Position numbers and translations under genes: made by a program. From assembly GCA_020720405.1 (NCBI GenBank), contig DYOS01000008.1:1-49891 (forward strand): a stretch of 49,891 bases of DNA, given 5' to 3'. Below, piece by piece: positions 43,964 through 49,891 of this stretch. This DNA is from Caldithrix sp. (GTDB taxonomy: Bacteria > Calditrichota > Calditrichia > Calditrichales > Calditrichaceae). Under the pieces are notes generated by a model. It searched no databases. It had not been told where the DNA came from and saw only the letters and a program-made list of their open reading frames with translations. Position 1 is the first letter of the stretch, and every line of letters begins with the position of its first letter.

Positions 43964-44980
43964 ATGGAACATACTATGGCACCGTTTAAAATTTTGATCG
44001 CCGATGACCTGAGCGAAAACAGAAAACTGATCTCAACTTTTCTGAAGAACCAGAATTATACCTTTTTGGAGGCTTCGAACGGCCCCGAAACAATTAAATA
44101 TGCCGTAGAAGAAGCACCCGATATTATTCTGCTTGATGCCATTATGCCGGGCATGACCGGTTTCGAAGTCAGTCAATGGCTGCGCGCCCACGAGCAGACC
44201 GAAGCCATTCCGATTTTGATGATCACTGCTCTTTCTGATATTGACAGCAAATTAAAAAGCATCAGCGCCGGCATTGACGACTTTGTTTCCAAGCCGGTGG
44301 ATATGCAGGAACTGCATCTGCGGGTACGCACCCTGCTTCGAATAAAAATGCTGACCGATGAGCTGGATTATGCCGAAAAAATGATTATCGGTCTGGCCCT
44401 TAGTGTGGAGGACAAAGATCCAAATATGCAGGGACATTCCCGGCGCATAGCCAATTACTCAAGCCTGCTGGCCGATGATTTTGGTCTTTCCGACGATGAT
44501 ATCCGAACCGTGCGCAAAGGTGCCATCCTGCATGATATCGGTAAAATTGCCATTCAGGATAATATCCTGATGAAACCCGGTCCACTGCTCGATTATGAGA
44601 TGAATGTGGTTAAATCCCACCCCGAAATCGGTGAAAATATCTGTAAACCGGTTCGGGCCTTCCGCAGCGCCCTGCCCATTATTCGTAACCACCTGGAACG
44701 TTTTAACGGAACCGGCTATCCCGACCATTTACAGGGTGCGGAAATACCGGTTATGACCCGAATCGTTTCAATTGCCGACAGTTACGATACCATGTTAACC
44801 AGGAAATCCTATCGGCCGCCCCATCCGCGGGATGAGGCAGTCTCGATTCTGAAAAATGAAACGCAGAATGGATTGTGGGATAAAGAAATGATTGAGTGTT
44901 TTATGGAGGTCATCCATAATAAAGACATTGACGAGTTGGTGCTGCAACCGGTTCGTCTCGATAAGGCAGAAATAAAATAA
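43964..44980 (+). CDS. HD-GYP response regulator (second copy)
   Basis: Receiver plus HD-GYP phosphodiesterase, 338 residues, close in layout to the copy at 27.8 kb. The receiver has D14 and D15, acceptor D58, T88 and K110. The HD motif is at 190-191 in LHDIGKIAIQD and the GYP motif at 251-253, with H243 and E245 in NHLERFNGTGYP. It should be able to degrade cyclic di-GMP. The ATG at 43964 is eight bases after fmt; another in-frame ATG at 43976 is possible. An upstream start inside fmt is rejected. Confidence 0.93.
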   Translation: MEHTMAPFKILIADDLSENRKLISTFLKNQNYTFLEASNGPETIKYAVEEAPDIILLDAIMPGMTGFEVSQWLRAHEQTEAIPILMITALSDIDSKLKSISAGIDDFVSKPVDMQELHLRVRTLLRIKMLTDELDYAEKMIIGLALSVEDKDPNMQGHSRRIANYSSLLADDFGLSDDDIRTVRKGAILHDIGKIAIQDNILMKPGPLLDYEMNVVKSHPEIGENICKPVRAFRSALPIIRNHLERFNGTGYPDHLQGAEIPVMTRIVSIADSYDTMLTRKSYRPPHPRDEAVSILKNETQNGLWDKEMIECFMEVIHNKDIDELVLQPVRLDKAEIK

Positions 44981-44984
44981 AAAT

Positions 44985-45464
44985 ATGCTTGATGCTCAGA
45001 TCAAAAAAGAAATACTGAAATCTTTTCATTACGGGTTGTTTGTTCTTACAATCAATTCCCGGCGCAATATTACTGCGGCTACGGTGACCTGGGTTTCACA
45101 GGCTTCGTTTGAACCGCCCCTGCTGATGATAGCCGTGAAAAAAAGCAGCAATTCTTTCCGGAATCTGCAGGATCAGGATTATTTTGCTTTGAATATTATT
45201 GGTGAAGGTCAGCAGGAAATAGCCAAAGCCTTTTTTAAGGAAACGGCGGTTGCTAATCACTTGCTGAACGGATTTCCTTTTATTCTGACGGAAATGAACC
45301 AGCCTTGTCTGACGGATGCACCTTATGTGCTTGAATGTTTGAAAAAACATGTGTACGATGAGGGAGATCATGCAGTAATTATTGGTGAAATCACCAGTCT
45401 GTATAAACAAAAAACTGCCGCTGCTCTCAGCCTGAAATCAACCGGCTGGAGTTATGGCGGGTAA
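44985..45464 (+). CDS. Flavin reductase-like FMN-binding protein
   Basis: This 159-residue split-barrel protein belongs to the flavin reductase-like family. The FMN-binding region is seen in RRNITAATVTWVSQASFEPPLLMIAVKKSSNSFRNL (25-61) and in the later segment YFALNIIGEG. It may reduce FMN with NAD(P)H or act as an FMN-bound oxidoreductase. It starts four bases after the HD-GYP gene and ends 13 bases before the dodecin start, so it is probably co-transcribed with a flavin-storage protein. Confidence 0.85.
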   Translation: MLDAQIKKEILKSFHYGLFVLTINSRRNITAATVTWVSQASFEPPLLMIAVKKSSNSFRNLQDQDYFALNIIGEGQQEIAKAFFKETAVANHLLNGFPFILTEMNQPCLTDAPYVLECLKKHVYDEGDHAVIIGEITSLYKQKTAAALSLKSTGWSYGG

Positions 45465-45477
45465 AAGAGGAGACTAT

Positions 45478-45684
45478 ATGAGCAGTATTTATAAACTAAT
45501 CGAGATCGTTGGAACCTCGTCTGAGAGTTATGAAAAGGCCATTGAACACGCGATCAGCAAAGCATCGGAAACGGTAAAGGCGATCAGCTGGTTTCAGGTT
45601 CTTGAACAGCGCGGTGCCGTCCGGGACGGACAGGTTACGGAGTATCAGGTTATCATGAAGGTCGGTTTTAAATTGCTGGATTAA
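45478..45684 (+). CDS. Dodecin, flavin-binding protein
   Basis: Dodecins form hollow 12-mers that bind flavins and buffer them. The 68-residue product has the family length and the hallmark SWFQVLEQRGAVRDGQVTEYQVIMKVGFKL, with the flavin-stacking tryptophan near residue 37. AGAGGAG gives the ATG at 45478; an in-frame start at 45454 lies within the preceding gene. The pairing with a flavin reductase fits flavin handling. Confidence 0.93.
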   Translation: MSSIYKLIEIVGTSSESYEKAIEHAISKASETVKAISWFQVLEQRGAVRDGQVTEYQVIMKVGFKLLD

Positions 45685-45702
45685 TCCACAGTTTTGGCCG
45701 CT

Positions 45703-45733
45703 CAGGCTATCCGGATTAACGGTTAATGGCCTG
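45703..45733 (+). other. Hairpin in the rny leader
   Basis: CAGGC (45703-45707) pairs with GCCTG (45729-45733) and encloses a perfect palindrome ATTAAC-G-GTTAAT (45715-45727). It lies in the 75-base gap before rny. It has no T run, so it may be an operator or an RNA structure, not a terminator. Confidence 0.35.
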
Positions 45734-45759
45734 TAACCATAAACATTAAAAGGGACAAA

Positions 45760-47355
45760 ATGGAGAATACAATTGGTATTGGCATGTTTCTCTTCTATCT
45801 GTCAATAGCCGCTGTTGGTGTAATTATTGGTCTGGCGGTTTATCATCTCCGGCAGATGCGCACCAAACAACAGGCCAAAACGATTTTGGATGAGGCCAGA
45901 CGGGAAGCCGAGAAAATGAAGAAAGAACTCAATTTTGAGTTCCGGAAAGAAATTCAGGAGAAACGGCTGCGCTTTCAAAGTGAGCTGAAAAAGAAAGAAG
46001 ACAAATTCACCCGGCTGGAAAGCCAGATTATTCAGCGGGAAAAAGAAATCCGCAGAGAAAGCAATCAGGTGCAGATAAACAACGTCCGCCTGGAAGGCCG
46101 GGAAAAGAAGATTGCGGAACAGGAAGAACTGATTCAGCAGAAGATGAAACAGGCTGAACGGACGGTTGAAGACCAGAATAAAATTCTGGAGCAGGTTTCC
46201 AACCTTGGCATCGAAGAGGCCAAAAAACAATTACTGAACAACCTCGAAAACCGGGTTAAAAGTGAAGCGGCCCAGATGGTAAATGATATTAAAAATGAAG
46301 CGCGGGAAAGAGCCAACCGTGACGCCAAAGAAATTATTGCCACGGCCATAGAAAATCTGGCCTACGAATTCACCATGGAATCGACCCTCTCGACGGTCGA
46401 ATTACCGAATGAACGGTTCAAAGGCATGATCATTGGCAAGGAAGGCCGGAATATCAAGGCTTTTGAAGAAGTGACCGGAGTAAAAGTAATTGTTGATGAT
46501 ACCCCGGAGCTGGTTGTACTCTCCGGCTATGATCCGGTAGCCCGGGAAATTGCCCGTATCGCCATGACCCAGTTGATCAAGGGGCGGAATATTCATCAGA
46601 AAACCATACAGCAGGCAGTCCAGAAAGCAACCTCGGAGGTGCGCCGGAGTATGCAGGTCGCCGCCGAAGAGACTCTGCGCGAGTTGAAACTGAGCAGTGT
46701 TCATCCGCTGATGCGGGAAAATCTCGGGCGGTTGCTCTATCGTTACAGCTATGGTCAGAATATGCTGCAGCATTCCAAGGAAGTAGCTTATCTGTCCGGT
46801 GCCCTGGCCGCTGAACTCGGATTCAATGTTAAGCTGGCCCGCAGAGCAGGATTGTTCCATGACATCGGCAAGGCAATAAGTAATAATTCGGAAGGCAGCC
46901 ATGTTACCCTCGGTGTTGAGCTGGCTACGAAATGTAATGAACATGAAGTAGTCATCAATGCTATTCTGGCTCACCACGAAGAAGCGGAACCGATCTCACC
47001 CATATCGGTTCTGGTTACAGCCGCCGATAAAATTAGCGGCAGCCGGCCCGGTGCCCGCCGCGACAGCCTTGAAGCCTATACCAAGCGTATCACCAAGCTG
47101 GAAGAAATCGGCAATTCTTTTGAAGGTGTCACGAATACCTATGCCATCTCAGCCGGGCGTGAAGTCCGGGTTATCGTTGAGCCGGAAAAAATTAGCGATG
47201 ACAAAGTTGAAATTCTTTCCTCAGATATTGCTTCCAAAATTAAGGAAACCATGGAATACCCAGGGCAGATCAAAGTCTGTGTGATCCGCCGGACCATAAC
47301 CTCCCGTTACACGGATGATTATGAAGAAACCATGGAATTAGATGAAAAATCATAA
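45760..47355 (+). CDS. rny: Ribonuclease Y
   Basis: RNase Y is a membrane-anchored endoribonuclease that initiates mRNA decay. The 531-residue product has an N-terminal membrane segment (about 4-27), a long charged coiled coil (30-200), a KH domain with GMIIGKEGRNIKAFE (from about 222) and an HD domain with H367 and D368 in LFHDIGKA. The start uses AAAAGGGACAAAATG. The coiled coil and KH-HD order are diagnostic. A terminator follows. Confidence 0.97.
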   Translation: MENTIGIGMFLFYLSIAAVGVIIGLAVYHLRQMRTKQQAKTILDEARREAEKMKKELNFEFRKEIQEKRLRFQSELKKKEDKFTRLESQIIQREKEIRRESNQVQINNVRLEGREKKIAEQEELIQQKMKQAERTVEDQNKILEQVSNLGIEEAKKQLLNNLENRVKSEAAQMVNDIKNEARERANRDAKEIIATAIENLAYEFTMESTLSTVELPNERFKGMIIGKEGRNIKAFEEVTGVKVIVDDTPELVVLSGYDPVAREIARIAMTQLIKGRNIHQKTIQQAVQKATSEVRRSMQVAAEETLRELKLSSVHPLMRENLGRLLYRYSYGQNMLQHSKEVAYLSGALAAELGFNVKLARRAGLFHDIGKAISNNSEGSHVTLGVELATKCNEHEVVINAILAHHEEAEPISPISVLVTAADKISGSRPGARRDSLEAYTKRITKLEEIGNSFEGVTNTYAISAGREVRVIVEPEKISDDKVEILSSDIASKIKETMEYPGQIKVCVIRRTITSRYTDDYEETMELDEKS

Positions 47356-47368
47356 TTCGGTATTGCCG

Positions 47369-47402
47369 AAAAAAAGCCGGGACCCAAACCGGCTTTTTTT
47401 TT
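47369..47402 (+). terminator. Intrinsic terminator of rny
   Basis: AGCCGG (47375-47380) and CCGGCT (47389-47394) form the stem, preceded by a run of A and followed by a run of eight T. Confidence 0.9.
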
Positions 47403-47411
47403 GAAATGGAA

Positions 47412-47452
47412 ATGAAAATCAATCCCACCAAGTTATACTATTTGAAATTTCA
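47412..47452 (+). promoter_or_regulatory. Putative promoter and operator of the IscA-type gene
   Basis: ATGAAA (47412-47417) and TATACT (47434-47439) are 16 bases apart. Right behind the -10 box is the palindrome TGAAATTTCA (47443-47452), inside a 20-base sequence that is self-complementary at 16 positions. It differs from the suf operator. Confidence 0.4.
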
Positions 47453-47479
47453 TAAAGTATTTAGGTGGAGGATAAGGTG

Positions 47480-47803
47480 ATGATTAATTTTAGCGATAAA
47501 GCCATCCGCAAGATTGAGAATATTCTATCTGAGGAAGGCAAAACAGGTTGGGGATTAAGGGTTGGCATACGCAGCGGCGGTTGTTCGGGGTATTCTTATC
47601 TGATGCAGTTCGATGAGAAAGCATCGGAGCAGGATCATGTTTTTCAAGTCAGCAAGGTCCCGGTTTTTGTCGATGGACGCAGCCTTGAATTTTTAGAGGG
47701 CACGGAGATCGATTTCAGCGATGGTCTGAGCGGGAGCGGTTTTGTTTTTAATAATCCCAATGCCGTAAAATCCTGCGGCTGCGGCAGCTCTTTCTCCGCC
47801 TGA
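47480..47803 (+). CDS. IscA/HesB-type Fe-S carrier
   Basis: A-type carriers take clusters from the scaffold to apo-proteins. The 107-residue product has the three conserved cysteines C35 (GGCSGY), C99 and C101 (SCGCGSS). The ATG at 47480 is set by GGAGG at 47467-47471, eight bases away. It lies 38 kb from the suf operon with its own promoter and terminator. The type (SufA, ErpA or IscA) cannot be settled. Confidence 0.92.
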   Translation: MINFSDKAIRKIENILSEEGKTGWGLRVGIRSGGCSGYSYLMQFDEKASEQDHVFQVSKVPVFVDGRSLEFLEGTEIDFSDGLSGSGFVFNNPNAVKSCGCGSSFSA

Positions 47804-47821
47804 GGCCCCGGCAAATTCGAT

Positions 47822-47851
47822 AAAAGGCGTCATCAGCGGCGCCTTTTTTAT
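47822..47851 (+). terminator. Intrinsic terminator of the IscA-type gene
   Basis: AAAAGGCG (47822-47829) pairs with CGCCTTTT (47840-47847) and is followed by more T. Confidence 0.88.
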
Positions 47852-47863
47852 TTTCTCCTGCTT

Positions 47864-47892
47864 TTGACAACATTATATATCCGCCCTAAATT
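47864..47892 (+). promoter_or_regulatory. Promoter of def
   Basis: TTGACA (47864-47869) and TAAATT (47887-47892) are exactly 17 bases apart. The predicted start is about 19 bases before the def ATG. Confidence 0.65.
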
Positions 47893-47917
47893 ATTATTTG
47901 TAAATTTGAGGAAAATT

Positions 47918-48415
47918 ATGTACCAGATCCGATACATCGGGGATTCTGTGTTGAGAGTAAAAGCCAGCCCTGTTGTTATTTTTGACGAAAACTTAAAGCT
48001 GTTTATCAGAAAAATGTTCGAAATTATGTATAAAGAAGATGGAATAGGTTTGGCCGCCAATCAGATCGGTGTCACGCAATCCATACTGGTGCTTGATCCA
48101 AGTCCGATCGAAGAAGGGCTTTCCGCCCGTGCTTTCATAAACCCAAAAATTCTTGGTACAGAGGGTGAAGCCAGCCGCGATGAGGGTTGTCTTTCTATAC
48201 CGGAAGTCAGGGAAATGGTCACCCGGCCGGTAAAAATCCGCCTTTTTTCGCAGGATGAAGAGGGCCATGAATACGAAGAAGAATTCGAAGGCTGGATGGC
48301 CCGGGTTCTGCAGCATGAAATCGATCATTTGAATGGTGTTTTATTTGTTGATTATCTGACCCCGGTCAAACTGCACCTGCTTAAAAACAAAGGCCTCATC
48401 CCGGAAAAATACTGA
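47918..48415 (+). CDS. def: Peptide deformylase
   Basis: Def removes the formyl group from nascent proteins. The 165-residue product has all three motifs: GIGLAANQIG at 42-51, EGCLS at 89-93 with metal ligand C91, and HEIDH at 133-137 with the other ligands and the catalytic glutamate. TGAGGA precedes the ATG at 47918; the upstream in-frame ATG at 47864 overlaps the promoter. Confidence 0.96.
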   Translation: MYQIRYIGDSVLRVKASPVVIFDENLKLFIRKMFEIMYKEDGIGLAANQIGVTQSILVLDPSPIEEGLSARAFINPKILGTEGEASRDEGCLSIPEVREMVTRPVKIRLFSQDEEGHEYEEEFEGWMARVLQHEIDHLNGVLFVDYLTPVKLHLLKNKGLIPEKY

Positions 48416-48481
48416 TCGCTACAACATTCCGGAATTGGTTAGACAGAATGCAGTGGATTTCTCAAAATGACGGAGTTTAAC

Positions 48482-49891
48482 ATGCTGAGCCTGTTTGAAA
48501 AAATCGCTTTCTTATTGATTCTCACCGCTTCCCTGTGGTTTTCGTATCAGAATTTTTACCGGATGATCCGGATCATCCGCCGTGGCCAGGGCCGTCTCCA
48601 TTTCGATCAGCCGGTCAGGAGAATCGCAGAAAGTCTGTCTGTTTTCCTGACCCAGAAAACCGTACTCAAAAACCGTCCGCTGGTCAGTATGATTCATTCA
48701 CTGATTGCCTGGGCGTTCACCCTGTATATTTTGGTCAATATTGGTGACATCCTCAGCGGATATATTCCCGGATTTGTTTTTATGGGCTCCGGTCTGATTG
48801 GCGATCTCTACCGTCTTTTTATTGATGTCTTTTCCGTGGCCGCCCTGGCTGCTGTGCTCTTTTTTCTCTGGCGGCGATTTATCGCCGGTTCTGCGGCCAC
48901 AAAAATCCGGGAGAATGTACTTCTTTATGACAAGGCCAGATCAGGTATTCGCCAGGATTCACTGATTGTTGGTGTTTTCATTTTCCTGCACATTGGTTTC
49001 CGTTTTTTAGGGGAAAGTGTTCACCTGGCTTCCGCCGGAGCAGATCCCTGGCAGCCGATGGCCTCTATGCTCGCACCGCTTTTCAACGCCTGGCCGGAAC
49101 CGGTTTTAACCGTTATGCATCATCTGTTCTGGTGGCTGGCAATCGGTCTGATTTTGGCCTTTATTCCCTATTTCCCCTACAGTAAACATCTCCATTTATT
49201 TTTGGGACCAATAAATTATCTGACCCGTCCGCAGCGCAGTGCATACGGTACCATGGAAAAACTGGATTTTGAAAACGAATCCATTGAACAATTCGGCGTT
49301 GCCCGGATTACCGATCTGGAACAGACCAGCCTGATTGATGCTTTCGCCTGTATTCAGTGCAACCGCTGCCAGGAGGTTTGTCCGGCTTATCTGACCGGAA
49401 AAGAGCTTAGTCCTTCGGCCATTGAAATCAATAAACGCTATTTTATCAGGGAAAAATTTACGGAACTGGCCGGCGGTGAAACACCGGATGAAAACTTTTT
49501 CATTTTTGGATTAACCTCTTCCGCCCTCTGGGCCTGTACATCCTGTGCCGCCTGTGTTGAAGTCTGCCCGGTCGGTAACGAACCGATGATGGATATCCTG
49601 AATATCCGGCGGGATCGGGTTTTGATGGAATCAGATTTCCCGAAACAGCTGCAGACGGCCTTTACCGGCATGGAACGTAACGGCAATCCCTGGAACCGCA
49701 ATGAGGACCGGCTAACCTGGGCCCGGGAAGACTTAACCATCAAAGTACCGACCGTTGTTGAAAATCCCGGGTTTGAAATTTTATACTGGGTCGGCTGTGC
49801 CGTCGCCTTTGACCAGAAAGGGCAGAGAGTGGCCCGGGCTTTTGCCTCAATTTTAAACAAAGCCGGGGTAAATTTTGCTGTGCTTGGCAAT
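48482..49891 (+). CDS. Membrane Fe-S oxidoreductase, partial (CCG/HdrD-like)
   Basis: The gene runs off the right edge; 470 codons are visible. About six N-terminal hydrophobic segments (to residue 250) resemble the nitrate-reductase-gamma-like heme b membrane domain. They are followed by two [4Fe-4S] motifs, C290-C293-C296-C300 (CIQCNRCQEVCP) and C352-C355-C358-C362 (CTSCAACVEVCP). The last visible part (LYWVGCAVAFDQ) begins a CCG domain of HdrD/GlcF type. Proteins of this shape pass electrons between electron-transfer flavoprotein or another donor and quinone; the partner is beyond the window. The ATG is chosen as the first Met of the hydrophobic run; the Shine-Dalgarno sequence (GGAG) lies about 11 bases upstream. 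Confidence 0.85.
   Translation, partial: MLSLFEKIAFLLILTASLWFSYQNFYRMIRIIRRGQGRLHFDQPVRRIAESLSVFLTQKTVLKNRPLVSMIHSLIAWAFTLYILVNIGDILSGYIPGFVFMGSGLIGDLYRLFIDVFSVAALAAVLFFLWRRFIAGSAATKIRENVLLYDKARSGIRQDSLIVGVFIFLHIGFRFLGESVHLASAGADPWQPMASMLAPLFNAWPEPVLTVMHHLFWWLAIGLILAFIPYFPYSKHLHLFLGPINYLTRPQRSAYGTMEKLDFENESIEQFGVARITDLEQTSLIDAFACIQCNRCQEVCPAYLTGKELSPSAIEINKRYFIREKFTELAGGETPDENFFIFGLTSSALWACTSCAACVEVCPVGNEPMMDILNIRRDRVLMESDFPKQLQTAFTGMERNGNPWNRNEDRLTWAREDLTIKVPTVVENPGFEILYWVGCAVAFDQKGQRVARAFASILNKAGVNFAVLGN

Noticed and set aside
49438-49890. Minus-strand open frame of 150 codons at the right edge
   Set aside because: It is antisense to the clear Fe-S gene, whose cysteine motifs prove the plus-strand frame.

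Overview
The window reads as a stretch of bacterial chromosome of roughly even base composition. It is densely packed, mostly on the plus strand, with many genes overlapping by 1 to 11 bases. I see no transposase, integrase, phage gene or CRISPR array. A Gram-negative envelope is suggested by an OmpA-type peptidoglycan anchor, a SPOR protein, a LapA-like protein and sigma-54 regulation. The mix (SufBCDUS with SufT and an Rrf2 regulator, KorAB, a DUF4954-like protein, RNase Y, dodecin, cNMP/DUF4388 proteins) fits a lineage of the FCB superphylum such as Calditrichota or a neighbouring candidate phylum. This is inference with modest confidence. Several putative promoters fit TTGnnn-17-TATATT or TAAATT, not the Bacteroidota consensus, which argues against Bacteroidota proper.

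Layout. 1-2.9 kb: lipoate ligase, an SDR oxidoreductase, free methionine-R-sulfoxide reductase, a tRNA-Ala(GGC) on the minus strand and a DsrE-like small protein. 3.1-9.2 kb: an iron-sulfur assembly operon, rrf2-sufT-sufB-sufC-sufD-sufU-sufS, with a palindromic operator just downstream of its promoter. 9.3-15 kb: a Mur ligase lacking the usual N-terminal domain, an OmpA-family lipid-free envelope protein, a degenerate receiver behind a good sigma-54 promoter match, a TPR protein and an NtrC-type sigma-54 activator. 15.4-24.7 kb: a long overlapping run of mutM, SAM hydrolase, ybbR, tsaD, a VWA-like membrane protein, a cyclase-family hydrolase, tag, a TIGR01777 epimerase and comM. 24.8-27.7 kb: korAB, 2-oxoacid:ferredoxin oxidoreductase. 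27.8-37.3 kb: a signalling block with an HD-GYP response regulator, LapA, SPOR, a Crp/Fnr regulator, a soluble histidine kinase, an OPT transporter and two tandem cNMP-binding/DUF4388 proteins. 37.3-40.1 kb, minus strand: a DUF4954-like beta-helix protein and a LOG-family nucleosidase. 40.2-49.9 kb: a ROK regulator, tgt-yajC-fmt, a second HD-GYP regulator, a flavin reductase with dodecin, RNase Y, an IscA-type protein, peptide deformylase and the start of a membrane iron-sulfur oxidoreductase that runs off the end.

How it fits together. Fe-S assembly (Suf plus a separate IscA-type carrier) would supply the Fe-S enzymes here (KorB, the terminal CCG-type oxidoreductase, the Rrf2 sensor itself). 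The most unusual part is the regulatory content: two HD-GYP regulators, three receiver or receiver-like domains with altered phosphorylation-site residues, two paralogous cNMP-DUF4388 proteins, and a short sigma-54 circuit whose target promoter lies just ahead of the putative activator gene cluster.
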